Assembly (NCBI RefSeq): GCF_001584145.1
Contig: NZ_CP013232.1
Location: 4,526,001 to 4,590,000, forward strand
Direction of reading: 5' to 3'
Source of the DNA: Collimonas fungivorans
Lineage (GTDB): Bacteria; Pseudomonadota; Gammaproteobacteria; Burkholderiales; Burkholderiaceae_D
DNA length: 64,000 bases
The notes under the pieces are model-generated. The model was not told the origin of the DNA. It ran no database searches and saw only the letters and a list, made by a program, of their open reading frames with translations. A program made the translations under genes and the position numbers. Of this stretch, positions 52,582 to 62,460 are shown one piece after another. The stretch's first letter is position 1. Each line of letters opens with the position of its first letter.

Positions 52582-53802
52582 ATGGCACATGGCGTGGAAT
52601 TCAGCGAATACCCGGTTAACGACCTGATGTTCATCACCAACCGCCCGCCCCTGGTGTTTACCGAAGGCGACGGCATGTGGATGACGGATCACACCGGCAA
52701 GCGCTACCTGGATTATTTGCAGGGCTGGGCCGTCAACGCCCTGGGCCATTCGCCGCAATGCATCCAGGATGCGCTGCTGGCCCAGTCCAAGAAGATCCTC
52801 AATCCTTCGCCGGCTTTCTACAACGCACCCTCGATCGAACTGGCCGGCCTGCTGACCGCCAACTCCTGTTTCGACCGCGTGTTCTTCACCAACAGCGGCG
52901 CCGAAGCCAACGAAGGCGCGATCAAGCTGGCGCGCAAGTGGGGCAAGAAGAATCCGAACCAGGCGGGGCAGCACCGCTTCGAGATCATCACTTTCAACCA
53001 CAGCTTCCACGGCCGCACGCTGGCGACCATGTCGGCCAGCGGCAAACCTGGCTGGGACACCATTTTTGCGCCGCAAGTGCCGGGCTTCCCGAAAGCCGAG
53101 CTGAACGACCTGGCCAGCGTCGAGAGCCTGATCAACGACAAGACCGTGGCGGTCATGCTGGAGCCGGTGCAAGGTGAAAGCGGCGTGATTCCGGCCAGCC
53201 GAGAATTCATGCAAGGCTTGCGCGAACTGACCAAGAAGCGCGGCATCCTGCTGATCGTCGATGAAGTGCAATCCGGCATGGGCCGCACCGGCGAACTGTT
53301 CGCTTACCAGCTGTCGGGCATCACGCCGGATATCATGACCCTCGGCAAAGGCATAGGCGGCGGGGTGCCGCTGGCGGCCCTGCTGGCGCGCGAAGAGATC
53401 GCCTGCTTCGAGGCCGGCGACCAGGGCGGCACTTACAACGGCAATCCTTTGATGACGGCGGTCGGCGTTGCAGTGATCAAGACCTTGCTGGAACCGGGGT
53501 TCCTGCAGTCAGTGAAAGACAAGGGCGCCTACCTGAGCAGCGAATTGTTGAAACTTACCGCGAAACACGGGCTCGAAGGCGAACGTGGCGAAGGCTTGCT
53601 GCGGGCGCTGAAACTGGGCAGCGACATCGGCCCGCAGATTGTCGATATCGCGCGCGACCTGAATCCAGTCGGGCTGTTGCTGAATTCGCCGCGGCCGAAC
53701 CTGCTGCGTTTCATGCCTTCGCTGAATGTGACGATTGCGGAAATCGACCAGATGATTGCGATGCTGTCGGACGTGATCAGCCAGATCAAGAAACAAGATT
53801 GA
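52582..53802 (+). CDS. argD: acetylornithine aminotransferase
   Basis: This 406-residue class III PLP aminotransferase converts N-acetylglutamate semialdehyde to acetylornithine in arginine synthesis (and may act in lysine synthesis). [45 protein letters not shown] and [11 protein letters not shown] (PLP lysine) are present. Ornithine or GABA aminotransferases share them; the overall N-terminus and length fit ArgD-like proteins of Burkholderiales. TAGGAG precedes ATG 52582. Its leader region looks like an attenuator. Confidence 0.87.
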   Translation: MAHGVEFSEYPVNDLMFITNRPPLVFTEGDGMWMTDHTGKRYLDYLQGWAVNALGHSPQCIQDALLAQSKKILNPSPAFYNAPSIELAGLLTANSCFDRVFFTNSGAEANEGAIKLARKWGKKNPNQAGQHRFEIITFNHSFHGRTLATMSASGKPGWDTIFAPQVPGFPKAELNDLASVESLINDKTVAVMLEPVQGESGVIPASREFMQGLRELTKKRGILLIVDEVQSGMGRTGELFAYQLSGITPDIMTLGKGIGGGVPLAALLAREEIACFEAGDQGGTYNGNPLMTAVGVAVIKTLLEPGFLQSVKDKGAYLSSELLKLTAKHGLEGERGEGLLRALKLGSDIGPQIVDIARDLNPVGLLLNSPRPNLLRFMPSLNVTIAEIDQMIAMLSDVISQIKKQD

Positions 53803-53819
53803 ATAAAGGTGAGTGCTTG

Positions 53820-54302
53820 ATGACGATCAGAAATCTCTTTATCTGTTGCCTGGCTTTGTTGCTGGCAGCCTGCGGCGGCACCGGTTCGGTCCGCCCCGGC
53901 TCTGAGGACAACACGCCGATCAGCGACAAGGGCAACAATATCGTCATCTACTCGCTGGGCCTGATCGACACCAACTACCGCTTCGGCGGCAAGAATCCGG
54001 AAGCCGGGCTCGATTGCAGCGGCATGGTCAGTTATGTCTACCGCCAGGCGGCCGGCCTCAAGGTCACCGGCAGCGCGGCCGACATAGCGCGCCAGGGCCG
54101 CTCCATCACCAAGGCCGAACTGCGGCCGGGCGACCTGGTGTTCTTCAACACCATGCATCGCGCATTTTCGCATGTTGGCATCTATATCGGCGATGGCCGC
54201 TTCATCAATGCACCGTCGACCAACGGCAAGGTGCGCATCGACCGTCTCGACAACAGTTATTATGCGGCGCGCTTTGAAGCGGTCCGCAGATACTTCGACT
54301 AA
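53820..54302 (+). CDS. NlpC/P60-family lipoprotein peptidoglycan hydrolase
   Basis: This 160-residue protein has a signal peptide with lipobox LLLAAC (Cys about 19) and one NlpC/P60 domain. The catalytic Cys is in LDCSGMVSYVY, the His in FSHVGIYIGDGR and the third polar residue in NAPS. It would cut peptide cross-links (D-Glu to DAP type) in peptidoglycan, like Spr/MepS. ATG 53820 is chosen because the signal peptide begins there; an earlier TTG is unlikely. It starts 17 bases after argD and may share its transcript. Confidence 0.88.
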   Translation: MTIRNLFICCLALLLAACGGTGSVRPGSEDNTPISDKGNNIVIYSLGLIDTNYRFGGKNPEAGLDCSGMVSYVYRQAAGLKVTGSAADIARQGRSITKAELRPGDLVFFNTMHRAFSHVGIYIGDGRFINAPSTNGKVRIDRLDNSYYAARFEAVRRYFD

Positions 54303-54341
54303 CTACCGCGGCTGTTTGCCGCCGTCTGACACGCAATAATA

Positions 54342-54380
54342 AAAACGCCGCTCCGATGCAAATCGGCGCGGCGTTTTTTT
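54342..54380 (+). terminator. intrinsic terminator after the NlpC/P60 gene
   Basis: AACGCCGC and GCGGCGTT pair, with an inner CCGAT/ATCGG stem around GCAA; seven T follow at 54374-54380. It ends right where repeat copy C begins. Confidence 0.9.
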
Positions 54381-54473
54381 GTAGGGTGGGCAGGTTTTCC
54401 TGCCCACTCTGAATGGAGATAGGCGACACCGGCAAAATTTGCGATCCGCGTGGGCACGGAGTGCCCACCCTAC
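54381..54473. repeat. GTAGGGTGGGCAC double-palindrome repeat, copy C
   Basis: Left unit 54381-54407 (GTAGGGTGGGCAGG...TGCCCAC) and right unit 54447-54473 (CGCGTGGGCACGGAGTGCCCACCCTAC) are inverted around a 39-base spacer. It separates the argD-NlpC operon from the convergent lpdA gene. Confidence 0.9.
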
Positions 54474-54480
54474 CACCTGC

Positions 54481-56577
54481 TTATTTTTTCTTTGGAATGA
54501 ACAGGTCGGTAATCGTACCCAGCCCCATCTCGGCCGCAAACATCGGCGTCTCCGACAAGGTCGGATGGGCATGGATGGTCAGCGCCAGGTCTTCCAGGTC
54601 GGCCCCCATTTCCATCGCCAGCACAGTTTCCGCCAGCAGCTCGCCGGCATTCACGCCGACAATGCCGGCACCGATGATGCGTTTGGTGCTCGGATCCCAC
54701 AACAGCTTGGTCATGCCGTCGTCGCGGCCCATCGCCAGTGCGCGGCCGCTTGCCGCCCACGGGAAATTGGCTTTTTCAAAAGGAATGCCCTTGGCCTTGG
54801 CTTCGGTTTCGGTCAGACCCATCCATGCGATTTCCGGATCGGTGTAAGCCACCGAAGGAATCGTCATGGCATCGAACTCGACCTTGTGGCCGGCGATCAC
54901 TTCGGCGGCAACCTTGGCTTCATTGGTGGCTTTATGGGCCAGCATAGGATCGCCGCAGATATCGCCGATGGCGAAGATGTGCGAAACGTTGGTGCGCTGC
55001 TGCTTGTTGGCCGGGATGAAACCGCGTTCGTTGACGACCACGCCAGCCTTTTCGGCGGCGATTTCCTTGCCGTTAGGACGACGGCCCACGGCCACCAGCA
55101 CCATATCGTACAGTTGCGGTTCCGGCGCCGCGGGAGAGCTGCTGTCGGCGCCTTCAAACGTTGCGCGCAGGCCTTCTTTCAGGGCTTCCAGCTTGGTTAC
55201 CTTGGTTTTCAGGTAAATCGCTTCGTAGCGTTTCTCGATGCGCTTCTGCAGCGGCTTGACGACGTCGCGGTCGGCCGCCGGAATCAGGCCGTCGGCAAAT
55301 TCGACCACGGTTACCTTCGAACCCAGCGCGTCGTAGACGCAAGCCATTTCGAGGCCGATGATGCCGCCGCCGATGACCAGCAGCTTCTTCGGGATCTGGC
55401 GCAGTTCCAGCGCGCCGGTGGAATCGATCAGGCGCGGATCGTCGTAAGGGAAGCCAGGAATGCGGGCCACCGATGAACCGGCGGCGATGATCGCGTTCTT
55501 GAAGCCGACCACTTTCGGGCCGTCGGCAGTGGCGACGGTGATCGTGTTGGCCGAGCTGAATTCGCCCTTGCCGGTCAGTACCTGCACTTTGCGCGCCTTC
55601 GACAGGCCAGACAAACCGCCGGTCAGTTTCTTGATGACGCTTTCCTTCCAGTCGCGCAAGGCGTCGATATCGATTTCCGGCGCCGACATCTTGACGCCGA
55701 AATGCGCCATTTCCTCCGCTTCGGTAATCACCTTGGCGGCATGCAGCAATGCCTTGGACGGGATACAGCCGACGTTCAGGCAAACCCCGCCGAGGCTGGG
55801 ATAACGTTCGATCATCACCACGCTTTGGCCGAGGTCGGCGGCGCGGAAGGCCGCGGTATAACCGCCGGGACCGGCGCCCAGCACCATGGTGTCGCATTCG
55901 ATATCGACCTTGCCGGCGAAACTGACGGCGGCGGGAGCGGCCACGGCAGGCGCCGCAGGAGCAGCTGCCGGAGCAGAAGGCACCGCTGCGGGCGCGGCAG
56001 CGCCGGTAGTTTCCAGCACCAGTATCAGCGAACCTTCGCTGACCTTGTCACCCACCTTGACCTTGACTTCCTTGATCACGCCGGCGTGGCTGGAAGGAAT
56101 TTCCATGCTTGCCTTGTCCGATTCGACCGTGATCAGCGACTGGTCGACCTTGACGCTGTCGCCGGCCTTGACCATCAGCTCGATGACATCGACATCCTTG
56201 ACATCGCCGATATCTGGCACCTTGATCTCGACGATGCTGGCGGCGCCCGACGCAGCAGGTGCCGCGGCTGCAGGCGCTGCTGCGGCAGCAACCGGAGCCG
56301 GCGCCGCCGGTGCTGCAGCTGGCGCGGCGGCTGCGGCGCCGGCGGCTTCCAGCACCAGCACCAGCGAACCTTCGCTGACCTTGTCGCCTACCTTGACCTT
56401 GATTTCCTTGATGACGCCGGCCTGGCTCGATGGAATTTCCATGCTGGCCTTGTCCGACTCGACCGTGATCAGCGACTGGTCGACCCTGACGGTATCGCCG
56501 ACCTTGACCATCAGTTCGATGACTTCTACATCCTTGACGTCGCCGATATCCGGGACCTTGACTTCAACCATACTCAT
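54481..56577 (-). CDS. lpdA: dihydrolipoyl dehydrogenase with two N-terminal lipoyl domains
   Basis: This 698-residue E3 of the pyruvate dehydrogenase complex reoxidises dihydrolipoamide with NAD+. Two lipoyl domains (about 1-78 and 115-190) each carry [10 protein letters not shown] with the modified lysine at residues 43 and 155, joined by Ala/Pro linkers. The E3 core begins near 225: FAD motif [15 protein letters not shown], redox pair [16 protein letters not shown] motif [11 protein letters not shown] and active-site HAHPTLSE. Most E3 have no or one lipoyl domain; the duplication is at DNA level too. A stand-alone operon position follows the proteasome homologue. Confidence 0.95.
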   Translation of the reverse strand: MSMVEVKVPDIGDVKDVEVIELMVKVGDTVRVDQSLITVESDKASMEIPSSQAGVIKEIKVKVGDKVSEGSLVLVLEAAGAAAAAPAAAPAAPAPVAAAAAPAAAAPAASGAASIVEIKVPDIGDVKDVDVIELMVKAGDSVKVDQSLITVESDKASMEIPSSHAGVIKEVKVKVGDKVSEGSLILVLETTGAAAPAAVPSAPAAAPAAPAVAAPAAVSFAGKVDIECDTMVLGAGPGGYTAAFRAADLGQSVVMIERYPSLGGVCLNVGCIPSKALLHAAKVITEAEEMAHFGVKMSAPEIDIDALRDWKESVIKKLTGGLSGLSKARKVQVLTGKGEFSSANTITVATADGPKVVGFKNAIIAAGSSVARIPGFPYDDPRLIDSTGALELRQIPKKLLVIGGGIIGLEMACVYDALGSKVTVVEFADGLIPAADRDVVKPLQKRIEKRYEAIYLKTKVTKLEALKEGLRATFEGADSSSPAAPEPQLYDMVLVAVGRRPNGKEIAAEKAGVVVNERGFIPANKQQRTNVSHIFAIGDICGDPMLAHKATNEAKVAAEVIAGHKVEFDAMTIPSVAYTDPEIAWMGLTETEAKAKGIPFEKANFPWAASGRALAMGRDDGMTKLLWDPSTKRIIGAGIVGVNAGELLAETVLAMEMGADLEDLALTIHAHPTLSETPMFAAEMGLGTITDLFIPKKK

Positions 56578-56651
56578 AGCGTTTGCTCCATGCTCGCTCC
56601 TCCGTCGGGAGGAAAAATTGTTATGTGCTGTGTGCCGCTGCTCTGTTCCGC

Positions 56652-57245
56652 TTACGCGCCAGGCGGGGCGCTAGGCGGGGATTTCATTTCAAAACTGTGG
56701 ATGCGCAAGGGCATGGCAGAACTTTTATCGAATTCAACGCCGGCATGAATCCCTACCTCGGCGATGTGCTGCGCGCTGACGTCCTTGTCATACACTGCAT
56801 ACATCGCGCCCAGGGCAAAATTGCGGCCGCTGCCTATGCCCCAGAAACGATCGAAGCTGAACACCTCGCGATAGGAATACACGCCGAAGATGCCGTAAGG
56901 ATTGGCGACCAGGGCGGTGATCTGCGACGATTCGTAAGGGTCGTCCTCATCCTCTTTGGTGTTCAGGAAATACTGGTCCTTGAGGATGGTGTGCACCTTG
57001 GAAAAGGTGTCAAACACCTCGTCGCGGCTATTCAGCTTGCACTCTTCGCCCATCGCCGTCAGCAGCTTGCGCATCACGGGGAAATGGGCGGCGGTGCCGG
57101 CCAGCGTGATGTACGATTCACCGATCTGGAAAATCTTGTTGTTGACTTCGTAAGCATGCGACAAACGGGTATCGCCGAAAGTCACCAGCGAGTCCGATGC
57201 AATCGCGATCTGCCCATTTTTTTTGACGACAACGCAGGTAGTCAT
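56652..57245 (-). CDS. betaproteobacterial proteasome homologue (BPH-type Ntn peptidase)
   Basis: A 197-residue protein of the proteasome/HslV fold. After loss of Met1 the N-terminal residue is Thr (MTTCVVV), the expected nucleophile. Asp in [11 protein letters not shown] falls at mature position 17 and Lys in VNNKIFQ at 36, matching the proteasome triad Thr1, Asp17, Lys33. [18 protein letters not shown] matches the GSG and following helix of the family. HslV partners with HslU, which is not encoded here; the length and sequence fit the BPH family. GGAGAG precedes ATG 57243-57245. It lies inside the pyruvate dehydrogenase cluster. Confidence 0.85.
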   Translation of the reverse strand: MTTCVVVKKNGQIAIASDSLVTFGDTRLSHAYEVNNKIFQIGESYITLAGTAAHFPVMRKLLTAMGEECKLNSRDEVFDTFSKVHTILKDQYFLNTKEDEDDPYESSQITALVANPYGIFGVYSYREVFSFDRFWGIGSGRNFALGAMYAVYDKDVSAQHIAEVGIHAGVEFDKSSAMPLRIHSFEMKSPPSAPPGA

Positions 57246-57276
57246 AATTGCTCTCCATCTGTATGCCAATTGACCC

Positions 57277-57352
57277 GTAGGGTGGGCACTCCGTGCCCAC
57301 GCGGATGCGCGTGTTACGGTTACAGCGCGTGGGCACGGAGTGCCCACCCTAC
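57277..57352. repeat. GTAGGGTGGGCAC double-palindrome repeat, copy D
   Basis: Left unit 57277-57303 (GTAGGGTGGGCACTCCGTGCCCACGCG) and right unit 57326-57352 are exact inverse copies around a 22-base spacer. It occupies nearly all of the space between aceF and the proteasome homologue, with the aceF stop codon starting one base after it. Confidence 0.93.
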
Positions 57353-57353
57353 A

Positions 57354-58670
57354 TTACAACAGTGTCTTGCGCATGTCGGCCAGCACTTCGGCCAGGTAGA
57401 CGCTGAAGCGCGCACCCATGGCGCCGTCGACCACGCGGTGGTCGTAGGACAGGGAGGTCGGCATCATCAGGCGCGGCACGAACTGCTTGCCGTCCCAGAC
57501 CGGTTTCATCGAAGCTTTCGACAAACCCAGGATGGCGACTTCAGGGGCATTGATGATAGGCGTAAACGCCGTACCGCCGATGCCGCCCAGCGATGAAATC
57601 GTGAAAGTCGCACCTTGCATGTCGGCCGGCTTCAGCTTGCCGTCGCGCGCCTGGGCAGACAATTCACCCATTTCCTGGGCGATCTGGCTGATGCCTTTTT
57701 TATCTGCATCCTTGATCACCGGCACTACCAGGCCGTTCGGCGTATCGGCGGCAAAACCGATGTTGTAGTACTGCTTGAGGATCAGGTTCTCACCCTTGCC
57801 ATCCAGCGAGGCGTTGAACGCAGGGAATTTCTTCAGCGCGGCGACGCTGGCCTTGATCACGAACGCCAGCATGGTCAGCTTGACCGGCGACTTGGCCTTG
57901 GCGAAGCTGTCGTTGGCTTGCTTGCGGAATTCTTCCAGTTCGGTGATATCGGCTTCGTCAAATTGCGTGACGTGCGGGATCATGACCCAGTTGCGGTGCA
58001 GGTTCGGACCGCTGAGCTTCTTGATGCGCGACAGCGGCAGCAATTCGGTCGGGCCCTGCTTGCTGAAGTCCAGCGACGGCCATGCCAGCAGGTCCAGTCC
58101 GACGCCGCTGCCGCCCTTGCTGCCCGAAGCAGCAGCGCTGCCGCTGGCTGCGCCCGAGATCACGCCCTTGACGTAATTCTGCACATCTTCGTGGGTGATA
58201 CGGGCCTTGATGCCGGTGCCGGCCACTTTGCCCAGGTCAACGCCCAGTTCGCGCGCAAACTTGCGCACCGATGGCGATGCATGCGGGATGCTGCCGCCGG
58301 CTGGCGCCGGGGCTGCTATCGGCGCTGGTGCCGGCGCGGGAGCGGCTGGCGCCGGCTTGCTTTCCGCGACTGGCGCAGGAGCCGGAGCGGCTGGTGCGGC
58401 GGCCGCAGCGCCGGCCGGCGCCGCTGCACCAGCATCGGCTTCCAGCACCAGCACTAAAGTGCCTTCCTTGACCTTGTCGCCCAGCTTGACTTTCAATTCC
58501 TTGATCACGCCCGCATGGCTGGACGGGATTTCCATGCTGGCCTTGTCGGATTCGACCGTGATCAGCGACTGGTCAACCTTTACCGTGTCGCCGACCTTGA
58601 CCATCAATTCAATGACTTCAACTTCACTGACGTCGCCGATATCCGGGACTTTGACTTCCACCATACTCAT
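57354..58670 (-). CDS. aceF: dihydrolipoamide acetyltransferase (pyruvate dehydrogenase E2)
   Basis: This 438-residue E2 has one lipoyl domain (1-78, lysine in [10 protein letters not shown] at 43), an Ala/Pro linker, the E3/E1-binding domain (HASPSVRKFARELGVDLGKV, about 138-175) and the catalytic domain ending in the active site DHRVVDGAMGARF. It carries acetyl groups between E1 and CoA and forms the core of the complex. Its lipoyl domain is nearly identical to those in lpdA. Downstream of aceE by 141 bases that hold a hairpin. Confidence 0.95.
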   Translation of the reverse strand: MSMVEVKVPDIGDVSEVEVIELMVKVGDTVKVDQSLITVESDKASMEIPSSHAGVIKELKVKLGDKVKEGTLVLVLEADAGAAAPAGAAAAAPAAPAPAPVAESKPAPAAPAPAPAPIAAPAPAGGSIPHASPSVRKFARELGVDLGKVAGTGIKARITHEDVQNYVKGVISGAASGSAAASGSKGGSGVGLDLLAWPSLDFSKQGPTELLPLSRIKKLSGPNLHRNWVMIPHVTQFDEADITELEEFRKQANDSFAKAKSPVKLTMLAFVIKASVAALKKFPAFNASLDGKGENLILKQYYNIGFAADTPNGLVVPVIKDADKKGISQIAQEMGELSAQARDGKLKPADMQGATFTISSLGGIGGTAFTPIINAPEVAILGLSKASMKPVWDGKQFVPRLMMPTSLSYDHRVVDGAMGARFSVYLAEVLADMRKTLL

Positions 58671-58705
58671 CGCTTAGCTCCATTCATTCTGCCCGCTGTA
58701 TAACG

Positions 58706-58740
58706 CGGGCCTGAGTTTCCTTTCAGAAAATTCAGGCCCG
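58706..58740. repeat. hairpin between aceE and aceF
   Basis: CGGGCCTGA at 58706-58714 is inverted at 58732-58740 with a 17-base loop. No T-run on the minus strand, so it may stabilise or process the transcript rather than end it. Confidence 0.55.
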
Positions 58741-58811
58741 TGCTGCACAGCCGTGGAAATTTTAATACTGTCTTAGTACCTGCTTATTGCCCAGTTATCA
58801 AGACCAGTACC

Positions 58812-61507
58812 TTATTGCGTGACCGGATTCGGTTTCTCCGGATTGATACCATACTTGGTAATCGCATCGGCGACAACCGAGGCTTTGATCTTGCCTTCGT
58901 CAGCCAGCGCCTTCAATGCCGCCACCGCCACATAATAACGGTTGACCTCAAAGAATTCACGCAGCTTGGCGCGGGTATCGGAACGGCCGAAGCCATCCGT
59001 GCCCAGCACCTTGTAAGTGCGGCCGGCTGGAACGAAAGCACGCGCCTGCTCAGCGAAAGTACGCATGTAGTCGGTGGAAACGATGATCGGACCGGCAGTG
59101 TCTTTCAGGCACTGGGTGATATGCGCCAGGCGTGGCGTTTCGGTCGGATGCAGCATGTTCCAGCGTTCGACATCCTGGCCGTCGCGGGCCAGCAAGGTGA
59201 ACGACGGCGCCGACCAGACATCGGCATCGACGCCCCAGTCGCTGGCCAGCAAGGCCGCGCCTTCGATGACTTCACGCAGGATGGTGCCGGAACCCATCAG
59301 CTGCACGCGCAGCTTGCTCTTCTTGCCGCCTTCCTGCAGCAGGTAGAGGCCCTTGATGATGCCCTCTTCCTGGCCTTCCTTCAGGCCTGGATGGCTGTAA
59401 TTCTCGTTCATCAGGGTCAGGTAGTAGAACACGTCTTCCTGGTTGGTGACCATGCGGCGCAGGCCGTCATGCATGATGACTGCCACTTCGTGCGAGAAGG
59501 TCGGATCGTAAGGCACGCAGTTCGGGATGGTCGACGCCAGCACATGGCTGTGGCCGTCTTCATGCTGCAGGCCTTCGCCGTTCAATGTCGTGCGGCCGGC
59601 AGTGCCGCCCAGCAGGAAGCCGCGGGCGCGCATGTCGCCGGCTGCCCACGCCAGGTCGCCGATACGCTGCAGGCCGAACATCGAGTAGTAGGTGTAGAAC
59701 GGGATCATGACCCGGTTGTTGGTCGAATACGAGGTTGCGGCGGCAATCCACGAACTCATGCCGCCGGCTTCGTTGATGCCTTCCTGCAGGATCTGGCCAG
59801 CCTTGTCTTCACGGTAGTACATCACCTGGTCTTTATCGACCGGCTCGTACAGCTGGCCGACCTGGCTGAAAATGCCGATCTGGCGGAACAGGCCTTCCAT
59901 GCCGAAAGTGCGCGACTCGTCGACCATGATAGGCACTACGCGCTGGCCCAGGCTCGGGTCGCGCAGCAACGTGTTCAGGATACGCACGTAAGCCTGGGTG
60001 GTGGAAATCTCGCGCCCTTCGGCAGTCGGTTCCAGCGCGCCCTTGAATGCCGACAGTTCCGGCACTATCAGCTCTTCGTCGGCCTTCTGGCGGCGTTGCG
60101 GCAAGTAGCCGCCCAACGCTTTGCGGCGGGCGTGCAGGTATTGCATTTCCGGGGTGTCGTCGGACGGCTTGAAGAACGGCACGTTCGGCAGCTGCTCGTC
60201 GGAGATCGGCAGCTGGAAGCGGTCGCGCATGGCCTTGATGGCTTCGTCGTCCAGCTTCTTGGTGTTGTGCGCGGTGTTGCGCGCTTCGCCCGATTTGCCG
60301 AAGCCGTAGCCCTTGATGCTCTTGACCAGCAACACAGTCGGCTGGCCCTTGTGTTCTTGCGCTACCTTGAAAGCAGCGTAAATCTTGTGTGGGTCGTGGC
60401 CGCCGCGGGTCAGGTGCCAGATGTCGTCGTCGGACATCTTGCTGACCAGTTCCAGCAATTTCGGATGCTTGCCGAAGAAGTGCTTGCGTACGAACGCGCC
60501 ATCCTTGGCCTTGTAGTTCTGGTATTCGCCGTCGACGGTTTCCATCATCACGCGCTGCAGGATGCCTTCCTTGTCGCGCGCCAGCAGGTCGTCCCAGCCT
60601 GCGCCCAGATCACCTTGACCACGTTCCAGCCGGCGCCGCGGAAATCGCTTTCCAATTCCTGGATGATCTTGCCGTTGCCGCGCACCGGACCGTCCAGGCG
60701 CTGCAAGTTACAGTTGACCACGATCACCAGGTTGTCCAGGCGTTCGCGGCCGGCCATGCCGATCGCGCCCATCGATTCCGGTTCGTCCATCTCGCCGTCG
60801 CCGCAGAAGGCCCAGACCTTGCGGTTGGCGGTGTCGGCGATGCTGCGTGCATGCAGGTACTTGAGGAAGCGCGCCTGGTAGATCGCCATCAGCGGGCCCA
60901 GGCCCATCGATACGGTAGGGAATTGCCAGAAATCCGGCATCAGCTTCGGATGCGGGTAGGAAGACAGGCCGTTGCCGTCGACTTCGCGGCGGAAATGCAG
61001 CAGCTGCTCTTCGGTCAGGCGGCCTTCGAGGAAAGCGCGGGCGTAAATGCCGGGCGAGGAGTGACCCTGGATGTACAGCAGGTCGCCGCCGTGGTTTTCG
61101 GAAGGAGCATGCCAGAAATGGTTGAAGCCGATGCCCAGCATGTTGGCCAGCGAGGCAAAGCTGGACAGATGGCCGCCGAGGTCGCCGTCGAGACGGTTGG
61201 CCTTGACCACCATCGCCATCGCATTCCAGCGCATCCATGAGCGCAGGCGCTCTTCGATCTCGAGGTCGCCCGGACAATGCTCGCCCATGTGGGCAGGGAT
61301 GGTGTTGACGTAGGCAGTATTGCTGGAAAACGGGATCTGGGCGCCGCGGCGGCGGGCCAGGTCGACCATTCTTTCCATCAGGTAATGGGCGCGTTCAGGG
61401 CCCTCGGTTTCAATGACAGCTTCGAGCGCATCCAGCCACTCTTGGGTTTCAATGACATCTGGATCGTTGGCGGCCTGGGCCAAAACCTGGTCGAGCTGGG
61501 CTGACAT
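58812..61507 (-). CDS. aceE: pyruvate dehydrogenase E1 component, interrupted by an apparent one-base frameshift
   Basis: The homodimeric E1 decarboxylates pyruvate with thiamine diphosphate. The first part (61507 down to about 60605) holds [21 protein letters not shown] and [13 protein letters not shown] (the GDG thiamine motif); the second part (down to 58812) holds [24 protein letters not shown] to the end. The frames meet at 60603-60607: the minus strand reads TGGGCGC where TGGGGCGC would restore [10 protein letters not shown], as in other AceE. As written the first frame stops at 60548-60550. Either a real mutation or a missed G in a homopolymer; the remaining coding sequence is intact and full length. 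Confidence 0.9.
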
Positions 61508-61841
61508 GCTGAGTCTCCTGAATATGTGCGCTTGTCCGATCTGGCACCGGACTGGCGGGTTGGGTCGCAAGCATCTACGTCACTATGTAGACGGGTGCCA
61601 AATTCTAACAGGAGTTTTTTTGATTTCCAAATAGCGATATTCGATTTCACAATATGAAAATATGCTGCATAGCAAGACGAACTTACATAAAACGACGCCT
61701 ATCCCTTTCCAACTTCATGGGATTGAAAAGCCAAATCTCGGACACATTTCTCATGGCGCATTGCAACAATAATTGCATATGGACATCATAAAAATCCCAC
61801 TTATAGCTAATTCGATATAACAACTACAGGAAATCTAAGTA

Positions 61842-61876
61842 AAAAAGCGCTAAACCCGAGGTGGCTAGCGCTTTTT
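61842..61876 (-). terminator. terminator in the 444-base region upstream of aceE
   Basis: AAAAAGCGCTA at 61842-61852 pairs with TAGCGCTTTTT at 61866-61876. The minus strand ends in a T-run, so it closes the exported-protein gene whose stop is at 61952, 75 bases away. The rest of 61508-61951 is AT-rich and shows no gene; it should hold the aceE promoter, which I could not pick out with confidence. Confidence 0.85.
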
Positions 61877-61951
61877 TATTTGTCCGGGAAACGACTTCGG
61901 CGGGATGCAATGTCGCTTGTTAGCCTGATTAAGGGCTGTCTTTAGCCGGCT

Positions 61952-62398
61952 TTATTCGGCGATTTTGACAAATTCGCCCTTCAAGGCCACGCCAGCCATG
62001 ATCGCACCGGCATGGCATTCGAATTCGGTGGCGCTTGCATGCTCTATATTGTTGTAGTTGCTGACAATATTGACCACCGCATTCGCCCCCACATCCTGCG
62101 CGTGTTTCTGCAAACGCAGCATCGCCGACAGAAATACCCAATTGCAGGCTTTCTCATCGGTTTTGCCAAATGCACTGGTCTTCTGGCTGGTCTTTTCGCT
62201 ATCAAGCGTCGTCAGTACCTTTGGCGTCGGCTGATTGCCAAAGTAAAACCTGACGCTGTCGCCCAGGCGGCCCTTGGCGTCGTTATCCGCCAGCGCTCCT
62301 GCCACCGGCAACATCAATGTGCGGTCAGCCGCCAGCGCAGGTACTGCGCTCAACAACATGCCGGCGATCGCGGCCGCCATCAAAATCGTTTTTTTCAT
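61952..62398 (-). CDS. exported hypothetical protein, 148 residues
   Basis: It has a signal peptide (MKKTILMAAAIAGMLLSAVPALA, about 23 residues), then a small domain with DEKACNWVFLSAMLRLQKHAQDVGANAVVNIVSNY and FECHAGAIMAGVALKGEFVK. The AQDVGANAVVNI...CHAG...VALKG pattern occurs in small periplasmic proteins often annotated wrongly as excinuclease ATPase subunits; the fold resembles YbjQ-like domains. Two cysteines may pair. Function unknown. It is followed by a terminator and stands alone. Confidence 0.72.
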   Translation of the reverse strand: MKKTILMAAAIAGMLLSAVPALAADRTLMLPVAGALADNDAKGRLGDSVRFYFGNQPTPKVLTTLDSEKTSQKTSAFGKTDEKACNWVFLSAMLRLQKHAQDVGANAVVNIVSNYNNIEHASATEFECHAGAIMAGVALKGEFVKIAE

Positions 62399-62427
62399 TT
62401 TTTCCCTTTGGATTAATAATTTAGATT

Positions 62428-62459
62428 AACAGCCGCCGGACATTCGGATTCCGGCTGTT
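62428..62459 (-). terminator. hairpin after plsY
   Basis: AACAGCCG at 62428-62435 is inverted at 62452-62459 around a 16-base loop, one base past the plsY stop. The minus strand continues AATCTAAATT, only weakly T-rich. Confidence 0.5.
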
Positions 62460-62460
62460 G

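Noticed and set aside
56652..57245. HslV of the HslUV protease
   Set aside because: No hslU is adjacent and the sequence, length and spacing of catalytic Lys fit the separate betaproteobacterial homologue better.
60545..60610. Programmed ribosomal frameshift in aceE
   Set aside because: No X XXY YYZ slippery heptamer or downstream structure is seen at the junction, and E1 genes in general are not frameshifted.
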